This document shows positions 1-8,102 of a stretch of DNA of 64,000 nucleotides, one piece after another. This stretch comes from JAICWP01 sp035278025 (GTDB lineage Bacteria > Acidobacteriota > Terriglobia > Terriglobales > Acidobacteriaceae): assembly GCA_035278025.1 (NCBI GenBank), contig DATEJK010000168.1, forward strand, positions 30,528 through 94,527. The letters run 5' to 3'. Numbering within the stretch: the stretch's first letter is position 1; every line of letters begins with the position of its first letter. The position numbers and the translations under genes were made by a program. Below the pieces are notes generated by a model, which worked only from the letters and a program-made list of their open reading frames with translations, did no database searches and was not told the origin of the DNA.

Positions 1-1
1 C

Positions 2-427
2 CATGGGCTTCCACATGATGAACTGTTCTTTTACGAGGACGCTCTAAGAAGCGGTCATACGGTCCTGATTGCCTTTGCGGAAGACGAGCGCGAGGCAGCT
101 CAGGTCCGCAATGCCCTGAAGGATGCCGGAGCGGAAACTCTCGATGCCGCGCGCGAGAAATGGTGGATTGGGCTGCGGGATGCAGAAAAGATCCACTACG
201 AAGAACCGGGGCAGCACTCTGAAGGCCGGGAATCCCTTTACCGCTCCGGGTTTGAAGCCGCACTCCGTCCCCACACCCGGGGTAAGCCTTACGCCGACGC
301 AAAAGATGAATTACGGAACATTTATCCGGATCGGTACGACAATGCGGTGTTCATTCGTGGCTATGAACGGGGTTGCGAGTTTGCGAGACAGCCCACATCG
401 AATACTGGGCCCCGCCGCGTAGCCTAG
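2..427 (+). CDS. conserved hypothetical protein, C-terminal part
   Basis: The frame is open from the window edge to a TAG at 425-427 and gives about 141 residues; the start lies outside the window. The protein reads like a soluble, charged, two-part module. A first segment (GHTVLIAFAEDEREAAQVRNA) resembles the beta-alpha unit of proteins that flag a residue pair for resistance or stress, and a second holds WWIGLRDAE, then FEAALRP and RGYERG repeats of an F/Y-x-x-G-x-x-x-G type. I recall similar uncharacterised proteins in acidobacteria but cannot name a domain. Its last ~200 bases are duplicated at 7579-7782, at the other side of a block of exported enzymes. Coding is certain from codon pattern and the conserved duplicate; function is unknown. 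Confidence 0.6.
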   Translation, partial: HGLPHDELFFYEDALRSGHTVLIAFAEDEREAAQVRNALKDAGAETLDAAREKWWIGLRDAEKIHYEEPGQHSEGRESLYRSGFEAALRPHTRGKPYADAKDELRNIYPDRYDNAVFIRGYERGCEFARQPTSNTGPRRVA

Positions 428-437
428 TCCGTGCCCT
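228..437 (+). repeat. direct repeat copy A (3' end of the partial gene)
   Basis: This stretch contains the last ~65 codons of the partial gene, its stop codon and 10 following bases. It is repeated in the same orientation at 7579-7782 with about 9 differences over the best ~190 bases, counted by eye. The similarity stops abruptly after the shared bases TCCGTGCCCT on the right, while on the left it fades over ~20 bases. Confidence 0.85.
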
Positions 438-543
438 AACTTAGGGATGGAGCAAAATGGCCAGGGAGCAGCGCGGACCGGGGCATAGTGAACGTGAAGC
501 GGATTTATCGCCAACCACGAACGGGGTTGACCCTGGAGGAGAG

Positions 544-747
544 CTACTCTCTTCGTTCGTAACGTACCGGAACGAGGTCTTGCGGGATTTTGAAAGCAAT
601 GAATCCTTCGTAGAAGCGTTGTGCTCCCGGACGAAGTCGCAATCCTCCCCGGTCATCCACCGTCAAGTGAATGTCCACCACAGAGCAGGTGCCGATCGAA
701 TACCCAGCGAACGTCACCTGATTCCCATCAGGGGAAACCCGAAGACC
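544..747 (-). pseudogene. orphan C-terminal gene remnant (428-765 gap)
   Basis: The gap 428-765 holds no complete gene. On the minus strand one frame is open between a TAA (748-750) and a TAG (544-546) and reads like protein: SPDGNQVTFAGYSIGTC, then VVDIHLTVDD and PRFYEG-like residues ending RYERRE. It has no plausible start codon and begins immediately downstream of the stop of the triple-Rid gene. I read it as the decayed tail of an exported beta-rich protein whose front was lost. The rest of the gap shows nothing recognisable. Confidence 0.3.
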
Positions 748-765
748 TTAGTTTCGGAGTTCTTT

Positions 766-1989
766 TCAGTGGTGTCGCGGCGTTCGGATAGCAATCAGGG
801 AGACCTGCTCCAGGCCAGGGAAGTGGTCATTTTCGTCAGCTTGACGCAGAGTAGGAGCAATTTGCTGGATGGTAGTTCGCGAGGGCAGCACTGGGCCGAA
901 ATACTGTCCGTAAACATCATCGAACACACTGATATCTTTCAAGTTGTCAAGATACACATTGGTGGCGACGACCTGATCGAAGCTCATGCCCGCCTCTTCG
1001 AGGTTATCGAGCAGATTGCGCATTGTCTGTCGGAGTTGATGCTGCGTAGTGGTCGCGTAGACGCCCCCATGTGGGCCGGGAATAAAGCCATCTTTGGCGG
1101 AGCAATAAAGGGTATCGCCGGCAAACACACACGGGCTGGCAGTTGGGCTCGGAGGCATGTTCTTGGGACGCACAGCTTGCCGCTGCTGCAGGTCGCGAAC
1201 AGCTACGCCTGTGTACTCAATGTGAGAGCCCCCGGGCAGGCTCGTCACCTCGATCGTGGCCCGTGCGGGCGTGTTGCCGAATTCAAATCGCCGAGCATAG
1301 TGCTCATTCATCACACGATTCGGGATGTCCTTTGTCAAATATGGATTCACGAACACCATGTGACTGAACTCGAGGCCAGCCGCTTTCAGTACAGACTGCA
1401 TGCGATCGAGCGCGAGATCCACTTGCGCTCCGGGATCCTGTGGAACCTCGCCCTTTAGCGGGTCGCTGCCGAGCATACCGGAAACAAAGAGCCGGTCGTG
1501 GGTAAGAACGCCCGGCGCAGCCGCCGCATCTGACTTGTAGTTCGGCGGATGAATCGCCCGCTTGCCCGCCAGATTGCGAACCGCCACGGCACTGACCTGA
1601 ACAGGTCCATCGGGGAGATTCGCGACTCCCAACACCGCTCGAGCGGGCAAAGCCTTCGAGAAATACTCGCCGAAGATGCGGTTCATCTCCTGATACTTGC
1701 CCACATCTTCTAAATAGACCTGGGTATAAACCACATTCTCCAGATTCAGACCGGCGGCCTGAACCACCGCGCGAACATTGTCGAGTGCTTGCCGGCACTG
1801 CTGCGAAAACTCTGTGGGTAAAGTTCCATCCGGCCGACGAGGCCCTTGCCCAGAGATGTAAACGTAGTCTCCCGCGTCAACACCGGGTGAGAAATCCCGA
1901 TTCGCATGCATCCGGGCCGGGACCACAGGACGTATCTGCGCCTGCGCTCCGATACCCGTAAGCAGCAACGCGAGCCAAACGAATTTCAT
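766..1989 (-). CDS. exported triple-domain Rid (YjgF/YER057c/UK114) protein
   Basis: The protein is 407 residues if it starts at the ATG at 1989, which gives a clean signal peptide (MKFVWLALLLTGIGAQA) that an upstream in-frame start would bury. Three Rid modules follow at about 30-145, 155-275 and 285-405. Each keeps the family Arg in a P-A/S-R-x-x motif (PARAVLGV, TPARATIEV, PSRTTIQQ). The acidic residue that in canonical RidA follows in V-E-I-E-A is replaced by Ser or Thr in all three, so RidA-type 2-aminoacrylate deamination cannot be assumed. Rid proteins work as trimers, so a tandem triple may form its own trimer. The gene lies 25 bases downstream of the SelA-fold PLP protein and is probably co-transcribed with it. 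Export of a Rid protein together with a PLP protein is unusual. Confidence 0.8.
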   Translation of the reverse strand: MKFVWLALLLTGIGAQAQIRPVVPARMHANRDFSPGVDAGDYVYISGQGPRRPDGTLPTEFSQQCRQALDNVRAVVQAAGLNLENVVYTQVYLEDVGKYQEMNRIFGEYFSKALPARAVLGVANLPDGPVQVSAVAVRNLAGKRAIHPPNYKSDAAAAPGVLTHDRLFVSGMLGSDPLKGEVPQDPGAQVDLALDRMQSVLKAAGLEFSHMVFVNPYLTKDIPNRVMNEHYARRFEFGNTPARATIEVTSLPGGSHIEYTGVAVRDLQQRQAVRPKNMPPSPTASPCVFAGDTLYCSAKDGFIPGPHGGVYATTTQHQLRQTMRNLLDNLEEAGMSFDQVVATNVYLDNLKDISVFDDVYGQYFGPVLPSRTTIQQIAPTLRQADENDHFPGLEQVSLIAIRTPRHH

Positions 1990-2014
1990 TCGAAAGCTTC
2001 GCACTAATGGCAAC

Positions 2015-3301
2015 CTAGGCTGTGGAGTTTTTCTTCTGCGCAGCGCGCAGCACAGCTCGCAATCTTTGTCCGACAATCATTTCTTCTCCAGGCTGGATAG
2101 TCATGGAAACCAGTTCAATGTGGTCGGGCGCCTTGCGTTCTTTTGCGGTCGGATTGCCCTCTCGGACCGCCGTCACCAGGCTTGGATTATCTGTTCCGAG
2201 CACTTCGATAACTGGATTGCCAGCGCGCAATTCCTGCACGCAGTCGTCAAGCGTATAGCCCCAGGCCTGCTGATCCCATGAGACCTTCAGAGTCGGATAG
2301 CGGTTACCGTCGTCGGGGATGTAGGTATCGGTTTTCACGCCAGGCACTGTGTCCACCAGCTTGCGGATTCTTTCGATGCGGCCGTTCCATTCCGCATAGA
2401 GCTTTTTCTCGTCCATCTTCAGCCAGGTCTCAATCGCAATGAGACATCCGATAATCTCTTCTTTCCCGACCTTCATGGGACGGCATACCGCTCCCTCGCG
2501 CGGATTGCTATTCATCAGCGCCGCTTCGATCAGGTCCATTCTCCCTAGCAGCACGCCGCTGCATTGCGGGCCCGATAGCCCTTTGCCGCCAGAAAAGCAA
2601 TACAAGTCAATGCCCATTCTGGCGTAGAGCCTGGCATTGTTCGCGGGCGGAATGCCGGCAGCATCGTCGAGCAGCATGGGCACCTTATGATCTTTGGCGA
2701 TCTGTAATTCTTGCTGGAGCTTTGCTCCCAGGTCAGTGGTGTAAATCATAGCCGTGTTGTTATTGATGGCATTTGCCAGCTGTTCCGGAGAGTATGCGAG
2801 CACGAGCTTCGCGCCGGTTAGCCGGATAGCGCTGTCGAACGCACTCCTGCCGCCCACCATAACGACTTCATGCTTTAGTCCAGTCGTGTCGGGGAGTTGC
2901 CAGATGTATTTGTCATTCGTCCCGGCCATGCAGGCGGCCGTGGCCGCCGCCATTGCTCCCGCCGCCCCTGACGTGATAATTCCCGACTCAGCACCTGTCA
3001 ATTCCGAAAGCCGCCGACCTACCGCACGCTGCAAATCCAGCATGTTCACGAAGTACCGTGCCGCTTCCAACTGCGCCTGACGAACCTCTGGAAATTCCAA
3101 AGAGCCGCTGAGATAAGTCCATGTTCCCCGGCAATTAATCACGGTCTTGACGCCCAGCTTGGTAAACACATTCTGACGCGGGTCCCTGCCCGCCGCGGTG
3201 GCCGCTTGCGCATACAGATCGCGAGCAGCAATTTGCCCGAGCAGCGGGGCCGCCGCCACAAGCTTCATGAATGATCGCCGGTTGGAAGTGCCAACTTGCA
3301 T
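2015..3301 (-). CDS. Tat-exported SelA/DgaE-fold PLP-dependent enzyme
   Basis: This 428-residue protein belongs to the PLP fold-type I group that includes SelA and D-glucosaminate-6-phosphate ammonia-lyase (DgaE). A twin-arginine signal is visible at residues 8-13 (RRSFMK) followed by a hydrophobic stretch and LYAQA, so export in folded, cofactor-loaded form is predicted. The presumed Schiff-base lysine is K240 in FSGGKGLSGPQ, and the preceding LLDDAAG carries the Asp expected to hold the pyridine nitrogen. It lacks the SelA N-terminal tRNA-binding part, and no selenium genes are near, so seryl-tRNA chemistry is unlikely. An ammonia-lyase or dehydratase on an amino acid or amino sugar acid is more likely. 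It is followed after 25 bases by the exported triple-Rid protein, which could process an enamine product. Confidence 0.75.
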   Translation of the reverse strand: MQVGTSNRRSFMKLVAAAPLLGQIAARDLYAQAATAAGRDPRQNVFTKLGVKTVINCRGTWTYLSGSLEFPEVRQAQLEAARYFVNMLDLQRAVGRRLSELTGAESGIITSGAAGAMAAATAACMAGTNDKYIWQLPDTTGLKHEVVMVGGRSAFDSAIRLTGAKLVLAYSPEQLANAINNNTAMIYTTDLGAKLQQELQIAKDHKVPMLLDDAAGIPPANNARLYARMGIDLYCFSGGKGLSGPQCSGVLLGRMDLIEAALMNSNPREGAVCRPMKVGKEEIIGCLIAIETWLKMDEKKLYAEWNGRIERIRKLVDTVPGVKTDTYIPDDGNRYPTLKVSWDQQAWGYTLDDCVQELRAGNPVIEVLGTDNPSLVTAVREGNPTAKERKAPDHIELVSMTIQPGEEMIVGQRLRAVLRAAQKKNSTA

Positions 3302-3382
3302 TGCGAATGCCTCCTGACTGGCCGCTAGGCTGCCGACATATTTACCAACGCGACGAAATATAGCCCGATGAAGAAGCGAGGA

Positions 3383-4243
3383 TTAATCATCCTCATCGGG
3401 CGGGGGAATTCGCGCTCGCACCGCAAGAATGTGGGCCTTAGCGCCAGGCTTGTTCTGGTTATAGAAGCCGACTGTACAGTTAGGCCGGAAGTAATATGCG
3501 TCTCCGGCCTTAGCTGGGTAGCGTCCTTCAACGCCGTCCATCCCGCTGCCCGCCACCATTTCGCCGGCGCCATCCATGACCAGGTAGATTTCTTCCGCGC
3601 CCTCATGATGATGTGGAGCATTGGTGCCAGCCGGCGAAAAGTCCATCCAGAAAAAACTTGTCACGATGTATGCCTGATCGATGGCGTCCCGGGTTGCGGT
3701 GCGCGATCCAATGAGCAGTTTGTACAGAACTGAGGTCGGATGCCCGCCGACCGTTTCTTCCTTCACGTCATTCAAATTCACAATTTTAGGATCCTGCGGC
3801 GCGCCAACAGAAACTTTCTCCGGAATCCTGAAATCCATTATCAGCACGCGTAGCGGCGTGCCGGAAGGATTCGCCAGTGAGTGATTTACGCGCGGAGGCA
3901 CATAAGTGAAGTCATTCGTTCGCATCGGATACTTCCGCTCCGCAAAATGCAGAATAGCGTTTCCGTTCAGGACGAAGTAGATTTCTTCCTGCCGCTCATA
4001 GAGGACGGTTTGGCAGTTGCTGCGGGGCCCGAGCTTCAATTCGCCAAACCGGGTAACCGTTCGCAAGATATGCTTGTCACTATCGCCTTTGCCGAAGATG
4101 GCTTTATAACTGCAAGTCCCGGAAGCGAGAGTGGCAGCCTCATCCTTTAAAGGAATGGATCGGTGTAACCATGTAGGATCGACTTGCGCCTTCTGAGCGA
4201 AGAGGCTGGACGTTATGATCAATGCCAGTAAGATGATCTTCAA
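3383..4243 (-). CDS. exported bicupin protein
   Basis: Starting at the TTG at 4243 gives 286 residues with a signal peptide (MKIILLALIITSSLFAQ); a GTG at 4270 is the alternative, and longer in-frame extensions are unlikely because they read into the divergent promoter region. Two cupin barrels are seen. The first covers about 60-140 (ERQEEIYFVLNGNAILHF, H121), the second about 190-280 with NAPHHHEGAEEIYLVMDG as metal site. The last metal ligand, usually His, is replaced in the second barrel by Asn or Cys (RPNCTVGF). Such cupins act as sugar or amino acid dioxygenases, isomerases or binding proteins, and the reaction cannot be told here. It lies upstream of, and in line with, the PLP and triple-Rid genes. 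Confidence 0.7.
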   Translation of the reverse strand: MKIILLALIITSSLFAQKAQVDPTWLHRSIPLKDEAATLASGTCSYKAIFGKGDSDKHILRTVTRFGELKLGPRSNCQTVLYERQEEIYFVLNGNAILHFAERKYPMRTNDFTYVPPRVNHSLANPSGTPLRVLIMDFRIPEKVSVGAPQDPKIVNLNDVKEETVGGHPTSVLYKLLIGSRTATRDAIDQAYIVTSFFWMDFSPAGTNAPHHHEGAEEIYLVMDGAGEMVAGSGMDGVEGRYPAKAGDAYYFRPNCTVGFYNQNKPGAKAHILAVRARIPPPDEDD

Positions 4244-4308
4244 CTCTGATTTCCAGGCCAGCGCGATCACCAAGGCAGCGGCGGAGTCGGGTATACCACA
4301 GAATGTGC

Positions 4309-4337
4309 TTGACGCAAATCGAAATCTTTCGTTTGAT
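4309..4337 (+). promoter_or_regulatory. candidate sigma70 promoter in a divergent spacer
   Basis: In the 132-base spacer between the cupin gene and the DUF4380 gene, TTGACG (4309-4314) and TTTGAT (4332-4337) are 17 bases apart and lie 38 bases before the DUF4380 start. On the other strand a weaker TATACC with a poor -35 points to the cupin gene. The spacer is clearly AT-richer than its surroundings. This rests on sequence pattern only. Confidence 0.4.
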
Positions 4338-4375
4338 TGAGTTTTGTTTCGGTTGTGCGGCTCGGGAAAAATTCC

Positions 4376-5755
4376 ATGCGAACCTTTGTCCTGAGTGTTT
4401 TCCTTGGCATCTCGTGCATGCTCCCCTTCCGCGCTCTGAGCATGGGGCAATCGCGCCCATCGCCAGCTCCAGGCTGCCGCATTCAGGCGGTGGATTACCG
4501 GGGCTGGCACGCGCAACAACTATCTAATCAGTGGATCCAACTCACGGCCGTACCGCAGAACGGCGGGCGCCTGATGCAGGTTGAGTTCGCCGGTCATTCT
4601 TTCTTGTTCGTGAATCCGAAGTATGCAGGCAAGTATCTGCCTCCAACTTCCGAGCAATGGTTTAATTACGGCGGCGACAAAATCTGGCTCCTGCCTGAAG
4701 GCAACAACGACGAACAACATTGGGCCGGGAATTCCGACATTCTGGACGATGGGCCATTCTCTTTTCGAATCCTTTCGCAAGACCAGAGATGCGAGATCGA
4801 ACTCACGAGCCCAACTGATCCACAGACGGGCATTCAGTTCACCCGCACCATCGGAATCAACGCCGATTCGCCCCGCATTCAGTTTCACGTTTCCATGAAG
4901 AACGTGAGCGGCCACACGATCGAATGGGCGATGCAGTCGGTATCGCAATACGATACAGCTGACCCCGCATCGCAGTCGCGCAGAAACCCGGATTTCTGGA
5001 CGTTTACTCCTGCTAACCCGCATAGCAGCTATCTCAACCGTTATCACGTTCGTTTCGGCCCTGCGGAGAATCCCGCTGCTTCGGTCCGGGAGGATGGGCT
5101 GTTTGCCTTGCACTACGTCCACGTCGCGGAGGAGTTTTGGCTGGACTCGACCGCGGGCTGGCTGGCAGTCGTGGATGGCAGTACCCATTTCGCGATGATT
5201 GAGCGCTTCCACTACGACGAGAACAAATCTTATCCCGGCAAGGCCTCGATCATTTTCTGGACCAATGGTCCCGAAATGAGGCTAAACGCCCACGGCGAAG
5301 CCGCTCTGAGCGGCGATGATGAAGGACAACCTCCTTATTATCAGGAGGCCGAAATCAATAGTCCTCTTTGCCGCTTGAGTCCGGGAGCAGCCTGCAGTCT
5401 GGATACGGAATGGTTTCCCACACGTGCAGGGGATGAATTTCACGACGCTACTGAGGCGGGCATCATAAGTCAGCCACTTCACGCAACTTACTTAGATAAC
5501 GGCAAGGTCAAGCTTTTCGGTTCCTTTGGCGTGTTCTTTGCTGGACAGTTGATCGCGCATTTCTACAACGAACATGGCGCTGGCCTGGGAGCCCTGGCCG
5601 TTGCCGATGTGAATCCAACCAAGCTGGCGTCGCTCAATGCGGAAATCATGCCGCCGGGAAAACCGGCGAGAGTCTCTCTCCACCTGCAGGACGCGAAAGG
5701 GCTGGACCATGGTTCTCTTGGAGAAATCCAGATCACAAGAGAATCGCTGCGATGA
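4376..5755 (+). CDS. exported DUF4380 family protein
   Basis: The protein has 459 residues from the ATG at 4376, preceded by GGGAAAAA and giving a signal peptide (MRTFVLSVFLGISCMLPFRA). The body matches the DUF4380 type: VPQNGGRLMQVEFAGHSF near residue 50 and WFNYGGDKIWLLPEG near 100, a galactose-mutarotase-like beta sandwich by analogy. These proteins are thought to bind carbohydrate, but no reaction is established. It overlaps the PQQ dehydrogenase by four bases (ATGA), so the two are translationally coupled and likely act on the same periplasmic substrate, perhaps a sugar. A promoter is visible 38 bases upstream. Confidence 0.7.
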   Translation: MRTFVLSVFLGISCMLPFRALSMGQSRPSPAPGCRIQAVDYRGWHAQQLSNQWIQLTAVPQNGGRLMQVEFAGHSFLFVNPKYAGKYLPPTSEQWFNYGGDKIWLLPEGNNDEQHWAGNSDILDDGPFSFRILSQDQRCEIELTSPTDPQTGIQFTRTIGINADSPRIQFHVSMKNVSGHTIEWAMQSVSQYDTADPASQSRRNPDFWTFTPANPHSSYLNRYHVRFGPAENPAASVREDGLFALHYVHVAEEFWLDSTAGWLAVVDGSTHFAMIERFHYDENKSYPGKASIIFWTNGPEMRLNAHGEAALSGDDEGQPPYYQEAEINSPLCRLSPGAACSLDTEWFPTRAGDEFHDATEAGIISQPLHATYLDNGKVKLFGSFGVFFAGQLIAHFYNEHGAGLGALAVADVNPTKLASLNAEIMPPGKPARVSLHLQDAKGLDHGSLGEIQITRESLR

Positions 5756-7395
5756 ACGCGACCAGTAGTCTTGTGGTGGCCTTGTTTGCCTTTCTGCTGA
5801 TTTTCGCCGCACCGCCTGCTGCGTGGCAGAGCGGTCAATCTCATCTTACCGCGGCCACCGGCGTGACCGAGCAGGATCTGCTGGTGCTGCCGGTCGGCGC
5901 CAACTGGACCTCCTACAACGGGGACTATACCGGGCGCCGCTATAGCGCTCTCAAGGAGATCGATACCGCGAATGTCTCGCAGCTTCGCGCTGCGTGGCTG
6001 TTCCATCCCGGAAACTCCGAACGCATGGAAGCTACGCCCGTAGTGGTACGCGGCATCATGTATGTTACCTCCGCAAACGACGCCTTCGCCCTCGACGCTC
6101 GCAGCGGGCGAGTTCTCTGGCACCACGAACGGCCGGTGAGTTCAGGATTGCTCGACGATGCCGCAGGTCACAAGAACCGCGGCGTTGCCGTGTGGCAAAA
6201 CTCGGTGTACATGGAAACTGACGACGCCCACTTGCTTTGCCTGGATGCCCGCTCCGGAGGACTGCGATGGGAGGTTGCATATGCCGACAAGGCGAAACAT
6301 TATGGCGCTACCAGCACTCCCCTAGTTGTGAAAGGCGCCGTCATTGTTGGCACCTCCGGGGGCGACTCGGGCGTGCGCGGTTTCGTCGCCGCTTACGATG
6401 CTCTGACCGGCAAAAGGAAGTGGCGCCTCTGGACTATTCCCGGGCCCGGCGAAATTGGCTCCTCCAGTTGGCCCGGTGATTCTTATCTGCATGGCGGCGG
6501 CACAACCTGGATGCCCGGCACTTATGATCCCAAACTCGACACCCTGTATTGGACGACGAGTAATGCCGCGCCCGATTTTGTAGGTGACACGCGGCCTGGC
6601 GATGATCTCTATACTGCCTCGGTCTTGGCCATCGATGCGAGCACGGGCAAGTTGAAATGGTATTTCCAATTCACTCCCCACGATTTGTACGACTACGATG
6701 CCAACGAAACCCCGGTCCTGGTGGATGCGCGCGAGCAAGGCACAGTCCGACATTTGTTAGTGCAGGCCAACCGCAATGGTTTCTTCTACGTGCTTGATCG
6801 GACCAATGGCACGTTTCTTCATGCGAATGCATTTGTCAATAAAGTGAATTGGGCGAACGGAATCGATGCCTCCGGCCGACCCATGCTGTCGGGCAAGATA
6901 CCGACAGCGAAAGGTACGCGTATCTGCCCCGGAATCGATGGAGCCACCAACTGGTTTTCCCCATCTTACAATCCTGACACTGGCCTCTTCTACGTCATGG
7001 CGCTGGAGAGTTGCAGTGTGTTTTTCTCCAGCCCAAAGCCCTTTACGCGCGGCGAGACTTACTACGGCACCGGCACAAAGCTCGATCCGGACGAGCATGC
7101 CCAGAAAGTCCTGCTCGCCCTTTCGGTGCCCGACGGCAAAATAGTTTGGCGCTATCCCCAAGTGGGGCGCGGCGATTCGTGGGGCGGAACACTCACCACC
7201 GCCGGAGGTATCCTGTTCTTCGGCGACGATGCCGGATATCTGGAGGCGGTGGATGCACACACTGGCCGCAGTCTCTGGCACTTCAACACTGGCCAGATCA
7301 TGCATGCTTCACCGATGACGTACTCCTTGAATGGCACCCAATACGTGGCCATCGCTTCAGCCAGCAACCTTATCAGCTTCTCGCTTCCACATTGA
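5752..7395 (+). CDS. PQQ-dependent dehydrogenase, lanthanide-type Asp pair
   Basis: This 547-residue protein starts with a signal peptide (VALFAFLLIFAAPPAAWQ) and is an eight-bladed quinoprotein propeller of the alcohol/sugar dehydrogenase type. W motifs recur (ALDARSGRVLWHHE, CLDARSGGLRWEV, AYDALTGKRKWR, AIDASTGKLKWYF). The catalytic Asp is D314 in LYDYDANETPVL and a second Asp sits two residues on (D316), the signature that marks lanthanide-using XoxF and PedH relatives; calcium enzymes have Ala or Ser there. N271 (TTSNAAPD) fits the metal Asn, while the metal Glu is Asp here (D205, GGDSGVRG). The vicinal Cys-Cys of methanol dehydrogenase is absent and there is no fused cytochrome c. An electron acceptor is not encoded next to it. 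Substrate unknown. Confidence 0.8.
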   Translation: MNATSSLVVALFAFLLIFAAPPAAWQSGQSHLTAATGVTEQDLLVLPVGANWTSYNGDYTGRRYSALKEIDTANVSQLRAAWLFHPGNSERMEATPVVVRGIMYVTSANDAFALDARSGRVLWHHERPVSSGLLDDAAGHKNRGVAVWQNSVYMETDDAHLLCLDARSGGLRWEVAYADKAKHYGATSTPLVVKGAVIVGTSGGDSGVRGFVAAYDALTGKRKWRLWTIPGPGEIGSSSWPGDSYLHGGGTTWMPGTYDPKLDTLYWTTSNAAPDFVGDTRPGDDLYTASVLAIDASTGKLKWYFQFTPHDLYDYDANETPVLVDAREQGTVRHLLVQANRNGFFYVLDRTNGTFLHANAFVNKVNWANGIDASGRPMLSGKIPTAKGTRICPGIDGATNWFSPSYNPDTGLFYVMALESCSVFFSSPKPFTRGETYYGTGTKLDPDEHAQKVLLALSVPDGKIVWRYPQVGRGDSWGGTLTTAGGILFFGDDAGYLEAVDAHTGRSLWHFNTGQIMHASPMTYSLNGTQYVAIASASNLISFSLPH

Positions 7396-7578
7396 CCGCC
7401 GTTGCACGTTCACTCCGATGAAGTGATATTTAAAGGCTGCTGAGCTTGTAAGCGCCGTCGTGACAATCGCCAAGCGCACCCTCCAGGTGTGCTATCGCCA
7501 CTGCTGACACTGCTGATTGATGTTTTTCTGCGTGTCGCTGATGTCGTCTTGCTCTAAATAAATCACGGCGCACGGATT

Positions 7579-7782
7579 CTCTTAACCGTTCCGGGTTTGA
7601 GGCCGCCCTCCGTCCCCGCACCCGGGGTAAGTCTTACGCCGACGCAAAAGATGAATTACGGAACACTTATCCGGATCGGTACGACAATGCGGTGTTCCTT
7701 CGTGGCTATGAACGGGGTTCCGAGTTTGCGAGACAGCCCATATCGAATACCGGGCCCCGCCGCGTAGCCTAGTCCGTGCCCT
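7579..7782 (+). pseudogene. truncated copy B of the window-edge gene (7396-7877 gap)
   Basis: The gap 7396-7877 contains no complete gene. From about 7579 it carries a copy of the last ~65 codons of the gene at 2-427, in frame up to the same TAG (7770-7772) and ending after the same ten bases. The front of the gene is missing, so this copy is a remnant or an attachment-like duplication. It lies 95 bases before the tRNA-Met. The bases 7396-7578 show nothing recognisable. Confidence 0.75.
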
Positions 7783-7877
7783 GCTGGAAGCGCCGGAGCA
7801 ACCGGAGAGGGTCGGGATTGTTACCTGTGTAGCCCGCTATATTCTGTTACCCGGTCTCTGGTGTTAACCCGAACATT

Positions 7878-7954
7878 TGGTGGCGGCGGAAGGACTCGAA
7901 CCTTCGACCTACGGATTATGAGACCGTCGCTCTAACCACCTGAGCTACACCGCC
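7878..7954 (-). tRNA. tRNA-Met (anticodon CAT)
   Basis: A complete cloverleaf is found on the minus strand. The acceptor GGCGGTG pairs with CGCCGCC (one G-T), followed by discriminator A and an encoded CCA. The anticodon loop is CTCATAA on stem ACGG/CCGT, and the T loop is TTCGAGT on stem GAAGG/CCTTC. The acceptor and anticodon stem look like elongator tRNA-Met, without the three G-C pairs of initiator tRNA. A lysidine-modified tRNA-Ile with the same anticodon is less likely but not excluded by eye. Confidence 0.93.
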
Positions 7955-8102
7955 ACGCGTAGAAGGGAAAAGGCGCCCACAGGCGCCCTGCTATTTAATT
8001 CTAAGAGGCGGTGCAAAACACTGTCAATTCGCGGGCGCGGTGGCCGCACCTGGCCGCTGACTTGCCAACTCCGGGCCTGGCACGCCAAACTGGCTGCTCA
8101 AC

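Noticed and set aside
457..1458. 333-codon plus-strand frame over the end of the triple-Rid gene
   Set aside because: Most of it is antisense to three clear Rid modules and no domain can be seen in its product.
2015..3301. Selenocysteine synthesis (SelA) gene
   Set aside because: The protein has a Tat signal, lacks the SelA N-terminal part, and no selB, selD or tRNA-Sec is nearby; only the fold is shared.
7430..7621. 62-codon minus-strand frame in the gap before tRNA-Met
   Set aside because: It overlaps the truncated gene copy on the other strand, and its product is Arg/His-rich without any pattern.
7878..7954. Initiator tRNA-fMet or tRNA-Ile2
   Set aside because: The acceptor begins with a G-C pair unlike the mismatched initiator, and the anticodon stem lacks the three G-C pairs. 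tRNA-Ile2 cannot be fully excluded, but the body resembles elongator tRNA-Met.
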